Positions 48,028-61,929 of a stretch of 64,000 bases of DNA are shown here, one piece after another. Under the pieces are notes generated by a model. The model was not told where the DNA came from, ran no database searches, and saw only the letters and a list, made by a program, of their open reading frames with translations. The position numbers were made by a program, and so were the translations under genes. The stretch is taken from the NCBI GenBank assembly GCA_018343915.1, contig JABRWF010000005.1, positions 2,515,001 to 2,579,000 on the forward strand. Reading direction: 5' to 3'. Source of the DNA: Agroathelia rolfsii (lineage: Eukaryota > Basidiomycota > Agaricomycetes > Amylocorticiales > Amylocorticiaceae). Each line of letters opens with the position of its first letter. Position 1 is the first letter of the stretch.

Positions 48028-50572
48028 ATGGCTTCTTCCGAGGTGAAGGTGTACACTGTTAACGGCGCTGCCGCTGGATCGTCTTCAAGTCTACCAGACT
48101 GGCTCACGCGGAAGCGCACGGCTAAGGGGAAGGGAAAACGAGCCATACGAGAGCATGTAGAAGGTTCTATAGAGTTGATCCAGGGATTTGAGTTCCCGGA
48201 GGCGAGTAATCGTGTGAAGACTACCCGGGATGGCCACCATGTCATTGCTACAGGAACTTACAAGCCCCAAATGCGAGTTTGGGATTTGGATCAACTTTCA
48301 CTGAAATTCGAGAGGCATTCGGACTCCGAGAATGTCGATTTCACTGTGCGTAAGTCCATTTCAAGGGTGTCAAGATTCTTTCTCTTACTAATTTGTCGAT
48401 AAAAGATTCTATCTGATGATTGGACCAAAATCATTCAACTCCAAAACGATCGTACTATTGAGCTCCATACTCAGGGTGGTCTACACTACAAGACGCGCAT
48501 ACCTAGGTTCGGTCGCTGCCTTGCATACCATTTCCCATCATGCGATGCACTGTTTGGCACGGGTGGCAATGAAGTCTTCCGCCTCAATCTTGACCAAGGC
48601 CGTTTCATGACGCCATTACACCTACCAGAAGATGTCCTCGGTGTCAATGCTATCGATATCAATCCAGCACACCAACTTTTGGGATTCGGTGTTGATGGAA
48701 GAGGGAGTGTACATTTCTGGGATCCTCGCTCACGGTCGGAAGTTGGTGTACTCAGGCTTCCCCTATCTCGCATCCTCCCTATAGCTACAGATGGAGTTAA
48801 CGATGCCGTGTCTGTTACTGCTCTGTCGTCGAAAGCGGATGGCCTTTCTTATGCTGTTGGAACGTCTACTGGGCATACACTATTGTATGATATTCGAGCC
48901 GCTCGACCATTCTCTATCAAAGATCAGGGATACGGACTACCAATCAAAAATGTACAGTGGCTACAAGGAGGATCCAAATTGGCCGGAGATGGACTCATTC
49001 TGAGTGCCGACAAAAAGGTCATTAAAATCTGGGAGAAAGATTCCGTAAGTTTTACAGAGTTACGGACTATCGTTTGAGATTCACATTTCTGCCGAATGGT
49101 AGCCTGGTTCAAACTTCGTTTCCATAACTCCTGCGAACGACCTCAACGACGTTCACCATGTACCCGGAAGTGGATTATTGTTGACTGCTAATGAAGGGAT
49201 ACAGATGACGACCCTATTTATTCCTCAACTGGGACCAGCCCCCCGATGGGCATCCTTCCTCGAAAATATCACAGAAGAGATGGAGGACCAGACAACCAGA
49301 ACTGTCTACGAGGACTACAAGTTTGTCGAGCGTAAAGAGCTCGCCAGGTATATTGTTTATCTCTGAAATAACTCCAGCCTTTTATTCTGACTTCTTACCA
49401 GTCTTGGCCTCGATCACCTTATTGGTACTCCTGCTCTCAAACCTTATATGCATGGCTACTTCCTTTCGCTCAAGCTTTACGATACGGCGCGCGTTATTGC
49501 AAATCCATTTGCTTACGCCGAGCACCGCGAACGCCAAATCAAAGAGAAGATAGAGAAGATGGCTGAGACACGCATTCGCGCACCCAATGGCTCTGAAGGC
49601 GTTAGGGTTAATCGCGCGCTGGCAGAGAAACTTAGGCGCGAAGAGGAAAGGGAACTCGCTAGACTTGAAAAGAAGAAGGCGAAGAAGCTGGCTGTCGCCG
49701 CGGATCCTGAAGAGGATGCGATGGCCGTGGATGCCAAGGAGAGCGCCGTCGAGAAACCGAGTCTATTGGCAGATCCTCGATTCTCCAAGTTGTTTGAGGA
49801 TCCCGAGTATACTATTGATGAGAATACTCGCGAATACGCCTTGTTGAATCCATCAAACGTTGCTCGGCGTACAAACGTCACCCAAGCGAGGACAGCCGTT
49901 GAGGAGGAAGCTGAAGAAAGCGATAGATTGACACAGTCCGATGAAGAAGATTCAAGTGATAATGAAAATGACAGTGAAGACGAACCAGACAGCGATGATA
50001 GTTCGGATGCTGGTGGTGAGAGAAAATTCCCAAATTTCGTTCATAATTACATTTCAAATTTTAACGGATATGTCTGTGTTTCAGATCTCAATACCTTTGA
50101 TCCCCGCGCTCATCCTGGCCAGAAGAACGTGCGGGCACAAGAAGCTTATCTTCGTCAACAGCAGAAGAATCGCCTCGCAAACATTGACTATGCTCCCGCC
50201 CGTGTTCGATCGTCCCAAGTTGGCAGCGGACCTGATGCTGCCGCTTCATTTGGCTCGCGTATGCGTAAATCATCATCTCACGGGGCGATACCGGGGGCAT
50301 TAACACGATCGATCTCTGATAATGTTCCAACGGAGATCAGCTGGATGCCGTCGGAGCGGTCAGGAAAGGGCGATGATGATTTACTTGGAGGGGATGGACA
50401 GAAGAAAAAAGGAAATAAGTCGAAAACCAAGGGTATTGAAATGTTTGGCGCCGGGATGGAGAAGGGTGCTAGAGATAATAAACCTCAGCTCAATGAGGCC
50501 GAGAGAAGAGGTCGGACTCAACGACGCCAGGGAATGCGGAGTGGAAGCAAAAATACGTTCAGACGGATGTAG
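48028..50572 (+). CDS. ENP2: Enp2/NOL10 nucleolar ribosome-biogenesis protein
   Basis: Enp2 (NOL10) is a WD40-repeat component of the 90S/SSU processome needed for 18S rRNA maturation in the nucleolus. The start MASSEVKVYTVNGAAAGSSS is at 48028. The WD part contains HVIATGTYKPQMRVWDLDQL, GVDGRGSVHFWDPRSRSEVG, LLYDIRAARPFSIKDQGYGL and LSADKKVIKIWEKDS. Then come ILLTANEGIQMTTLFIPQLG-like and RTVYEDYKFVERKEL blocks, GTPALKPYMHGYF, and the NUC153-type segment ADPRFSKLFEDPEYTIDENT. The C-terminal third is charged, with an acidic Asp/Glu/Ser run and a basic tail ending KNTFRRM, stop at 50570-50572. The stretch 50016-50084 fits a 69-nt phase-1 intron (GTGAGA...TTTCAG) without an in-frame stop; removing it joins SSDAG to DLNTFDPRAHPGQ, as expected for the family. 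The gene appears intact. Confidence 0.93.
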
Positions 50573-51949
50573 ACTCTTTTGGGAATGTACGAAGCCGTCG
50601 TAGGATAAAAAAAAGAAAGTGACATATCCGTGTAATTGTTAATGTAGCAGTCGAAGCATCTACCTAGTAAGTAGAAAGTGCGAATGGTCTTCCTCGAACA
50701 CTCGATGACGTCAGTGAAGTTGCTCGATAGCCATTGGCTGGGCATTTCAGACTTCTACCACACTGGCAACTTTATTTTCATGTTTTTCTCAGGCTGAAAC
50801 CTAACCTGCAGGACAACGTACACGCGGATATAACAATTGCGAAATCAAGATCAAGGTAATAAGGACATTATCACACTTACTAACGCCTTGCTATTTTCTC
50901 TTGACAGCTTGGTTCAAGGCTTATCAGTGTACTGCCGACAACTGTGATCGACTCATTAAATGCAGCATGTATTAACCTTCTTCATGTGCCTTTGACTTGA
51001 ACTCGTGGCACTGTTGACAATAGTATTCAGTGATATACCAGTTATATTTGAGGGCATTTTTGAGCTTTGGGTGCATTGCAACATTGTCAGTTGATAGTGC
51101 TACCCGAATTGACCATTACGATGCGTATCCATACCATTACCGTGGAAGTACAAACATGTTCTACTATTTCCATGCATTACAAGCAGCTCAAAGTCATAAG
51201 AGCCCACATCTGACATTGCATGCACCTTTTTGACGAGCAAAATCCGATGTTCATTCGCTACTTCTGATCTCAACTTTCAATCTGGTCCCAAGACGCTTTT
51301 TGCTTTAACCGACATGCATCCGACTAGCATACATCATGCAGACTTTTCGACGCTAGAACACTTTGTGTCAGGCATGAAATACTTGCCAGCCATTGTTTTG
51401 CGGGTATATGGTTGACCCATCTGGCCGGTCCGAGCGCTTGCTGCTGGCACTGCTGATAGTTTCTAGGTGCCGAGACCTCTGACCATTGCCATGAGGCGGA
51501 GTCGCCTATGTATTTCAGGGGTATTGAATTGCCCATGTGCTTCTCAATAGGCATGCACTTGACGACAACTCAACAGGTATTTCCGTATTTTACTCCGGCG
51601 GCAGAAACATCCTGTTAACATCTCTTGACATATAGACACACATGACGTTCTATTAGGCGTTTCTTTACAAGAAGAATGCAAGTGACTTGAGATTTAATGC
51701 TTCTTGACCAGTGGCCTGTGATCCCATCTGGCTCTATCTCGGACAAATGCTCCCGAAGAGGTTCAGGAACACGGCTTTGTCCTCTGCCGGTCTTTGACGA
51801 TGCTCGTTATACATGTATTACGGAGAATCGCCGCGCATATTTCGCGATAGTTTCACAGATTTCTATAATGCATGCATGTATAAAAGGGATGGGTAGAGGA
51901 ACTAACCGTCCTCAGTTTGAGCTTACACTTGACTTTCGACTGAAGAATC
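50573..51949. other. Intergenic region, xylanase promoter at its end
   Basis: About 1.4 kb between the ENP2 stop and the xylanase start. No gene is seen. The 71 bp before the xylanase ATG carries a clear TATA box, listed separately. Confidence 0.6.
51879..51886 (+). promoter_or_regulatory. TATA box of the xylanase gene
   Basis: TATAAAAG lies 71 bp upstream of the xylanase start codon, a typical distance for a highly inducible fungal secreted-enzyme gene. Position and match are seen; function is inferred. Confidence 0.7.
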
Positions 51950-54069
<2,120 letters not shown>

Positions 54070-54442
54070 ATGTTGCATTGCGGAATTTAGATCTCGCAGA
54101 TCGATGTTGTCTTTCTGACCTGGTATTTGCTACTGGCATTTGTCTTAGGAAAAAAACAGGAATCATATGTAAAATTTGTGTTTTCTATCTGTTGGGACAA
54201 TCAATCAATTTTGGGTGTTCATTGTCGGTGCATGCCCTCTGCGGAAGTTCCGAATCAAGCGAAGTATTTTTAGCAGATTCGATGAGGATGACTACTGGTG
54301 GTTCGAATTCAAGAAGCGAATCATATCTATAAATGTTACCAGATTGAAGAAGTTAAGTACGTGAAATACCAAAAAATACAGGCGACTTTTTGTGCAAAAT
54401 CCAATCATGAAAGAGCACTGGAGAAAGACATGGTAGATACGC
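54070..54442. other. Spacer between convergent genes
   Basis: 373 bp between the xylanase stop and the stop of the Myb gene; presumed 3' UTRs. An open stretch near 54176-54364 can be read as a charged, aromatic-rich peptide but has no support as a gene. Confidence 0.6.
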
Positions 54443-56750
54443 TCAGTCTCCTTCGTCCTCATCTGAGTCGGCTTCCAGGTTATTATTTAGTTCCTTCTCC
54501 AACTCTTCGGCAAATTCATCTGCCAGTTCGCTTTCCGGTATCATTTCTGCGCTAGGATACACCTTTGGATGGCGTTTACTGCGAGTGTATGGTGCTGCCG
54601 GAGGGAGCGTGGCTTTCTTCATACGTAGGATGTCCATGATTTCTGCAAGAAGGATATCAGGTTTTAAGTGCGATGGGCAGTATGATGATATCAATTACAC
54701 AGACCTGAGTGGGTCATATCTTCGTATCCCTTGATACTGCGCTTTAACGACAGCCACCGACGCTGGAGACAGTGGGCGCTCCATAAATTCCATGCGGGAT
54801 CACCAAGTCTTTTCCAATCGATTTCGGTGTCATCACGGACATTCAGGGAGTCAATCCTGTGTTCATGATTATGAAGGATATGTTACCATGATTGAAGAAA
54901 AGGGCGTACTTGTGAACAAGGATGTAGGCATCCTGTTGATTCCAGCGTGGCTTTTTGCCTTCATTCTTGATTGTTTTGCTCAACCCATCAATCCTGGTTT
55001 GAAGTGTTATTTAGTTTGTATACGTAAATCGACATTGCCGACTTGCCATTTGATGCGACATTGTTGCCTATTCCGACGATTACCCATGCGCTCAGCTACA
55101 ATCCCCCAAAACACGTCGTTTTCTGGATCACGGCCTTGCTGGATGGTCATTTCCGTAACAATTTTGGTCAGTTCGATCTCCTCTTCAGCCGTCCAGGGAC
55201 CTGAAGAAAAGAAAACATGATCAATCTGTTACATAGATATAGTCATATCAACGAATTTACGAACCACTAATACGCTCTTCACGGTGAGCAATGTGGTTGC
55301 GGTATCGGTCTCGACAATCGGAAGGCATTCGGCCAACGCGTGCACCGACTTTCTCCCACTGTTGACCGAGCTCGGTTATTGCACTAGGAAGATGGGTGAG
55401 TTTAAATGGAAAGAAACTCGGAACAAGCGCCTGGTGCATACGCTCTAAGAGAATCATCTTCTTCTTGTGACCACTTTCCCATCTGTTTGTATGGATGGTA
55501 GGCTCGTCGAATGTAGTGGTAAACCGCGATAATGGGTCGCTGAGAAAGTGCAGAAGCTTACCATCCCATGGTTTAGCTCAGGCCTTCACCGGACAGAAAG
55601 AGAAAGAGGGCTTGAACATACTAATTTCTGACCAGAAGGAGCTTTCGCTACCTTTCTCGTGTTTTGCATAAATCAACTCCATGAGTTGCCCTTCTGTAAG
55701 GCCTCTGGTCTGTCAAATGAACGTTTGAGTATTATCATCTAAAGTACTTCCAAAGGTAAAAAGAAATACCACTCGGTATCTTTCTACAGCCTCTTTAACT
55801 TGTTGCTCCTCGATGGCAGAAAACTTCCCCTTTTTGTAGATCAATCCTTCAAATCGGGGTAATGCTCGCCACATGTTCTTTACTCCAGAATGGAAGAGGC
55901 ACACCTTCGGTCCGAACCATTTCTGCCAATTTCTGTGGACTCATCCATTTTGTCGCCAACAACTCGGCATGATTTGGGTTTGAATAGGGAGTGACTGTAG
56001 GATCAGGAAGGGACATATCCAGCGTTCGACGGTGTGTTCCCTTCTTCTCACCACCTGAAGCAACTTTCTTTGGTGGTGGTGGATCGATTGCATTCCCTGC
56101 CGATATTACAGTCGAGTTCGCTGCCGATGCCGCATCACCAAGCTGCTTGAGCAAGTTAGCAACCTTGGATAAATCAAGATCCTGAAGAGCTCGAAGGATA
56201 TCGTCATTGCTAGCTGCGCTTAATGTATCCAGAGATAATGTATCCGGGTTATCGAACATATTGGGAACTGGCCCTTGATCCATGCTTAATGGCGGTTGAT
56301 GCAATGCAGAAGGTGGTGCAGCATAGACGGGGACATCGTACGGGGGAGGATAGGTCATCCATTCAGACTGCTGATGAGCAGCAGAGGAAACAAAGTCATG
56401 AGGCTGAAGTGTGATATTGTCATGTGTATACGAAGGCTCGGGCTAAGTATAACATGAGTCCGAATCGACGACTACTGTGTATACAAACATACATGATCAG
56501 TAGACTTTTGCTTCTTGGCTCTTTCGACCGCATCATCGGTTGTTGGATTGTGCTTGCGTTTTTTCTTTTTCACAGTCAGATCTCCAGGCGCGACGCCTGC
56601 TTCTAACGCGTGTTGTACGACATCAGTGTGACGATTCTTTTTATTTTTCTTGCCACGCTTCCCATGACCACGCAACGCAGCATTATTGGCCTCGCCGACA
56701 GCGTACTGGATGGCCTGCTGGATGTCCGAGGCAAGCGTCGAAGAAGACAT
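54443..56750 (-). CDS. Reb1/TTF1-like Myb-repeat DNA-binding protein
   Basis: Reb1/TTF1 proteins bind rDNA terminators and promoters through tandem Myb/SANT repeats and stop RNA polymerase I. Exon 1 (start 56750) encodes MSSSTLASDIQQAIQYAVGE and basic clusters GKRGKKNKKN and KKKKRKHNP, likely nuclear-localisation signals, ending at KSTDH. An intron joins to PEPSYTHDNITLQPHDF and a Pro-rich region. The DNA-binding part shows FEGLIYKKGKFSAIEEQQVK, then HYIRRAYHPYKQMGKWSQEE, then WEKVGARVGRMPSDCRDRYR, then GPWTAEEEIELTKIV with MGNRRNRQQCRIKW, and a last repeat IDWKRLGDPAWNLWSAHCLQ. The C-terminus is acidic and ends EADSDEDEGD, TGA at 54443-54445. It is divergent from the small gene at 56888. The Myb class is secure; Reb1 orthology is probable, not proven. 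Confidence 0.85.
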
Positions 56751-56887
56751 CGAGTTAAGGGCGGGTCAGCCAATGCCCAGAAAATTGCATAAGGGCAGGC
56801 TGCGTCGCGTAGAACTGCCACTTGTGAAAACCACGGCGGAGATCGAATCTCACATCTGCTTCCGGTCTCTGGCTATCACTATCATCC
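56751..56887. promoter_or_regulatory. 137-bp bidirectional promoter
   Basis: Only 137 bp separates the start codon of the Reb1-like gene (minus) from that of the small protein (plus), so both must share this interval for transcription start and 5' UTR. No TATA box is evident. Co-regulation is inference. Confidence 0.6.
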
Positions 56888-57526
56888 ATGTCCCAATGTA
56901 AGCAGTATATCCATATCCACCACTCCACTCGGACTCGCACACATGGTTAATATCAACAGCACAGTATGCAGCTTCTGCTAATTTGCCTCTAATTAAATCA
57001 CCGAGTCTCCGAGTACCTCAACCTGTATGGTTTGATCCATCGTCAGCATAACTATGAGCTAAGGTCTAAATATCTAGGTAACATTGCCTCCAGACATTCA
57101 TCCTTTGCCGGACAGTGTCACAGAATATGTATGCCGTCATTTCTGTGATTAAAAGATAATACAGGACCTAACCACCTTTGCTCTTAGTTTGTCTATCCCT
57201 TTACGCTTGAGCAACATGTTATCACTCTAGAATCAGCTCGCAGACAGACACTAGCCTCACATGCCGCTCGCCGTGAGGCCTACCTTCGTTCGCGCACTGA
57301 AGAGCAAGAAATGAGGAAGCGGGATGCACTAAGACGCATTGCTCCTGGATTTGAGCCTGCCAGTGGTCCCTTGGTACCGACACGCGTTGGTTCGGCTGCA
57401 CATAGTACAGCAGGAACCACGTCGCAGAGGCCGGCTGTGCCAGAGAATATCTCGAGCCTGCCAAGGGACGTTATGGAGGATCTGGTGAGTCAACTGGCTG
57501 CTTTGGATAGCTCTCCAACGGCATAA
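56888..57526 (+). CDS. Small Arg-rich protein of unknown function
   Basis: Four exons (56888-56897, 56960-57024, 57078-57128, 57188-57526) join in phase to 465 nt, or 154 residues. Exon 1 is only 10 nt (MSQ plus one base). The protein begins MSQSQYAASANLPLIKSPSL and continues VTLPPDIHPLPDSVTEYFVY. A probable helical basic segment follows (FTLEQHVITLESARRQTLAS, RREAYLRSRTEEQEMRKRDA), then a motif LRRIAPGFEPASGPLVPTR and an acidic end DVMEDLVSQLAALDSS. I recall similar small proteins (PGFEP..GPLVPT) across basidiomycetes but no assigned function. No signal peptide or membrane segment is present. All three introns have canonical ends. Confidence 0.75.
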
Positions 57527-57611
57527 TGTGATATCATACTTGATTTCCACATTTGTATTATATGTGTATACTTCATATAAGTCTTCCCGTACATCCGATC
57601 TCCTACATCTT

Positions 57612-58562
57612 TCAAAACGGCGTTCCTTGCGGGAATACCATGGGTCCCATAACCTCTGCACGCTTTTCTTTACCGCACAAAGCCTCTACAATAGTGAACA
57701 CAAACGGGAAAGCCGTACCTAGGAAACACGCAACTCAGATTAGCGCTTGAAGAGTTTGATCGCAGCACATATTTACCGGGCCCACGGCTGCATAAGGTCT
57801 CTAGTCAATGAATAAGGCGTTGTATCAGTAGGATAGTGCTTGCCTAGTGATAAGGTTTCCGGAGACTACGACGGATTCTTCTGAGTAATCGAAAGCTAAT
57901 GAAACAATCAGATGCCCAAACGGGAATATAATAGTTGTAAATACAAACAGCCTGCTAGGTCGCTCTTGACACTTGGATGAGACGTCAAGGATTGGCGTGG
58001 TAGCTTGGAAGTAATAGCCGTGAGGGATCCTTAGAAGATTTGGTTATTTGATAGATAAATGTTTCACATCGGTGTATTGTCATACCGGCACAGATCATTC
58101 CAACAGTCTTTTTATTCTCAATGTAATCTCTAACCAAGGCCTGAACTGCTGAATTTTGTGACATGGTCTCTGCTCCTTTGGCTCCACCGGGTATAACGAA
58201 TGTGTCATATTTGCTCTGAGAAAATGAGTGAATAATTCGGAGAATATAGTACCAACGGACGAGAGAGATTGAAGAACGCACAGGCCCAGACAATTCAGGA
58301 CTGAAAAGCTCATCAGCCACGATCCGAATCCCTCGGGATCCACGTGCGATGTATGGACCCGCCGTAGCAGATATACCTGTAGCAGGAACATAAGCGGATG
58401 TACAAGATACGCCTGCTCGAGCAAGTGTATCGTAAGTTATGGTACTGAAGCAAAGTGGATCGCGGTAAGCTCGAGTCTCTACGACCACATCAGTGCTAGT
58501 GAATCTGATTACAATTCCATCTCTTCAGTCCCATCGGCCAGTAGGATTAGAGCAGAAGGCAT
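57612..58562 (-). CDS. DJ-1/PfpI family protein
   Basis: DJ-1-type proteins are small redox-sensitive alpha/beta proteins with glyoxalase or deglycase-like activities. The start MPSALILLADGTEEMEF at 58562 contains the conserved Glu of the active site. An intron then leads to TITYDTLARAGVSCTSAYVP. Later blocks are GIRIVADELFSPELSGPSKY, DTFVIPGGAKGAETMSQNSA and VRDYIENKKTVGMICAG, whose Cys is the nucleophile-elbow residue. Then come SLTAITSKLPRQSLTSHPSV and FDYSEESVVVSGNLITSRGP, ending GTAFPFVFTIVEALCGKEK and PQGTPF with TGA at 57612-57614. The SRGPG block needs an 11-nt exon (57777-57787), preceded by an intron with a GC donor (57788-57843). The gene converges on the small-protein gene with 85 bp between stop codons. 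It appears intact. Confidence 0.92.
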
Positions 58563-59277
58563 TTTTAGATTTCGGTTTGGGTTGATGAAATAGGAAAACG
58601 AAGTGTTAGTACTGCAACTACGAACGGTACAATTCAAAGCCAGGACTTGGATCGTATGCTTATAATTAGTAGGTTGGCGCTGACGTCATACATCACAGTG
58701 TTAACGTTGTCTGCTCTAGATTTGTGTACTGAGAAAAACATCTTCGGAATTACATAGTAGGGATTACAGTCATTACTATCCTTTAGCATGATATTATTGT
58801 AGAGATTTAGCTGCTACTTTATGCCTGCAATCAAGCTCTGTCACGGTGGACTGGTAACAATAATTCGGTTCCGACAGACAAGTCCGGAGTCCGACAGATC
58901 CAATATTCAAATTCGAGGACCGCTGCCAAATTGATCCAAAAGTGTTTCACTCAATTCAGTCTAGTCCAACCATTATCATGAGATGGATAGGCTCGACACT
59001 TACTTACCAATGGATGCCATTGCATTTCAAATGCTTTCCCCTGCTGACTTGCCTTACCAAGACCTATTGATAGCTTGTGGCTTGCATGGCCGCATGCTGA
59101 ATCATGAGATTTCTCCTTTAGGTAATCCGCCGGACTCCGAAACGGAATCCGACTCGACTCCCGACATCGGCATGCGTTCAAGGTGGTGCATTTTGCAGCA
59201 TATATTGCGGCTGCCCGGGCCTGTAGGGTTGGGGCTACAACATCTAGATTCTCGACTCGGTGTAGTACATTTTGAAA
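58563..59277. other. Divergent promoter region of DJ-1 and MFS genes
   Basis: 715 bp between two divergent starts. A 120-codon plus-strand ORF beginning at 58983 runs into the MFS first exon in another frame and is considered spurious. The repeated words TCCGACAGA and TCCGGAGTCCGACAG occur near 58873-58900. Confidence 0.5.
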
Positions 59278-61570
59278 ATGTCCTCTGGATGCTCTCAGAC
59301 AAGGACTGTCACGCCTGCTGGAGATATGGAGAGCCAAGCCCCTGAGGGCCCTAAAGTTCCGACAAATATTAGCGAAAAAGCAAGAGACCGCGATCCATAT
59401 GAGGTTATATTGGAGCACGGGGATAATCCACAAAATAGGTAGAACATTTCCTTGCGTTTGCTATAGTGTTACACCCCTAACTTGTGCGTTTCTTTCGTAG
59501 ATCAAAGATACGTAAATGGATGTATGTCACTATAAGCTTAACATATCATTTGGTATCGTTGATTCAATCATCATTACTGTCAGAATTGTTATAATCACTT
59601 CAAGCGCTGCGCTATGCGTAGCTTGTGCTTCTTCTGTTGTGCGTTGCCTTCTGTGTAAATCTTTCTAGATGGGAATGGGGATCTGAAAACCCAGGATAGG
59701 CATCTTTTACGGAACTCGGCGTATCAAGAGACCTACATGTCTCTAAGGAGGCAACCATTCTAGCTATTAGCTTATATGTATTCGGGCTAGGACTGGGACC
59801 GCTTCTTGTGAGCTGACAAGCATTCTCCCCTTTTTGCTTATTATAACACCGTATAACTCAGGTGGGACCGCTTAGTGAGGTATATGGACGATCGCCTATA
59901 TATCGTATTTCATTCTTCTTTTTCTTCATTTTTAACTTCCCTGTGACTTTTGCGCCTAATTTCGGTACGCGTATGAATCAAAATATACAAAGGCTTTAAT
60001 TAATATCAATCCTAGCCGTTTACCTCGTATTTCGGTTCATTACCGGTTTTTGTGGTTCTGCCTTTCTAAGCGTTGCTGGTGGTACGGCCAGCGACTTATT
60101 CGATAATCAACACGTTGCAACGTACGTCTATTTGAAGTTGTTGTAAGTAATATTATCCATACTTACCCCTTGAAATTTACAGCCCCATGGCCATTTACAC
60201 TGTTTCGCCGTTCATAGGCCCTGTTTTAGGACCCCTGGTATCAGGGTATGTGAACCACTCTTATTGGGAGCATCAGAAGCTGACAGCTTCTTCAGATTCA
60301 TAAATGAGGTTGGCAAAATCAAAATGGAAATCTACCATAGATATAAGTGAGACTCATATGGAACGGTTTAGTATGCTAATTGGCGTTGGATGTATCGTGT
60401 GCAATTGATCTGGATATTTTTCGAACTTTTGGCGCTTGTTCTTGTAAGTCTTCTTACTTGACCTGGTCGTGTGTGTTACCCATATGGCATGTCACCAAAA
60501 TAGCTCGTTCCGGAGACATATGCACCAGTTATATTGAAGAGTAAAGCGCAAAAGTATGTATTTTCTCATTTGCGACAAACTATAACTAATATAATTATGA
60601 TCACAGGCTACGGAAGTTGACTGGCGATGAGCACTATTTTGCCCCTCTCGAAAGGGTCGATCAAAGCGTCATCCAAAAAATTCTCTTCAACTGCAAGACA
60701 CCTTTCCTACTTATGCTTCACGATCGGATGGCCTTGCTATTAAATTTATGGTATTTATCCATATTGTTGTGGTATAGTCTTCGGCTAAAATATTGTGGAT
60801 AAAGGACATCCCTTCTGCTTGGTATTCTATATCTCACTTTCCAAGCATTCCCAGTCATATTTGAAGAGAACCACGGTTTTACGATGGGCCAAACTGGGTT
60901 GTCTTTCCTTGGTATTGGATTGGGTATGATTATTGGTGTGTCAACCCAGCCGCTATGGAATAGGTATGTTTGCCTTTCTCATTACCTATGGAGGTCGTTC
61001 TAACGCTATGTCAGGGTTTTTAAAAGGGCCAATGAGAAGTATAATGGCCATCCACCACCAGAGGTTAGACTTTACCAAGGTCAGATAGGCGGGATTCTTG
61101 TTCCCATAGGTAAAAGATATATTTACTAAGCATCTTTCTCATTGAGCTAATGTGGTTTTGTAACTAGGTTTGATAAGTCTTGCTTTTACGACGTACCCTC
61201 ATGTTCACTGGATTGCACCCGTTATTTGCTCCGTTCCATTTGGCACTGGGTCTTATTTCGTGTTTACGACAACGTTCACCTACCTCGTCGTGGCATATCG
61301 TCCGATCGCCGCGTCTGCTATGGCATCTAACAGCGCCATGAGATCAACATTTGCTGCCGTCTTCCCACTTTTTGCTCCATACATGTACCGAAGATTAGGC
61401 CCAGTAGGAGCGACCGGCTTACTGGCTGGCCTTTCTGCGCTCATGGCACCACTTCCGTAAGCCTTCACCGCGACTTTGCCATAAGCCTTGATCTCAATGC
61501 ACCAATTGTTAGATTTATCTTCTTCAAGATAGGCGCAAGACTGCGCGAAAAGTCCAGATACGCGGCCTAG
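59278..61570 (+). CDS. MFS transporter, drug/H+ antiporter (DHA1) type
   Basis: A 12-helix major-facilitator transporter expected in the plasma membrane, exporting drugs, polyamines or other small molecules by proton antiport. The start MSSGCSQTRTVTPAGDMESQ is at 59278, with a hydrophilic N-terminus of about 60 residues. TM1 follows in IIVIITSSAALCVACASSVA, then TILAISLYVFGLGLGPLLVG, the motif PLSEVYGRSPIYRISF, and FITGFCGSAFLSVAGGTASD. The DHA1 pattern continues with PFIGPVLGPLVSGFI, WRWMYRVQLIWIFFELLALV and VPETYAPVILKSKAQKLRK. After the central loop come FEENHGFTMGQTGLSFLGIG, IAPVICSVPFGTGSYFVFTT and SAMASNSAMRSTFAAVFPLF, ending FKIGARLREKSRYAA, TAG at 61568-61570. It is rich in small introns, all GT-AG where checked. 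Tpo1-like polyamine or multidrug export is plausible; the substrate is unknown. Confidence 0.92.
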
Positions 61571-61929
61571 AGTTGATCGCTCAACATATTATATGGTACT
61601 TCGACATGCCCTTAATGACACAAGCGTGCTGTTTTTGAACTGCAGGCGCCACGAAAAGGACCACAGTCATTGAATGAAAGTTCATCTACGTAGAATCAAA
61701 ATAGATTATGTATTGTAGCGAAATTTAATCAGCGTGAACGTGCACCATGCACTTAATTGGTCGGCTCAACGCCCATACACTCATGCATTTCATCAGGAAA
61801 GGCCCGATATGGCACACGTGTGGACTATACGTCATACTGAAATCTAAATCACGTGACTTTACGACTTGCTGCACTGGTGAAGCGCCGGAACATGCACTGG
61901 CGGCAAGTGGCCCACCTTGCACACAATCC
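61571..61929. other. Short intergenic region
   Basis: 359 bp between the MFS stop and the start of the Ser/Pro-rich gene. It carries CACGTG near 61853 and ACACGTGT near 61815, the same E-box core seen in the SURF4/MutY promoter. Confidence 0.5.

Noticed and set aside
54176..54364. Aromatic and charged open stretch downstream of the xylanase
   Set aside because: It lies in the spacer between convergent genes, has no convincing start or neighbours, and is short enough to be chance.
58983..59345. 120-codon ORF upstream of and overlapping the MFS gene
   Set aside because: It runs in a different frame across the first MFS exon and has no motif; the MFS start at 59278 is better supported.
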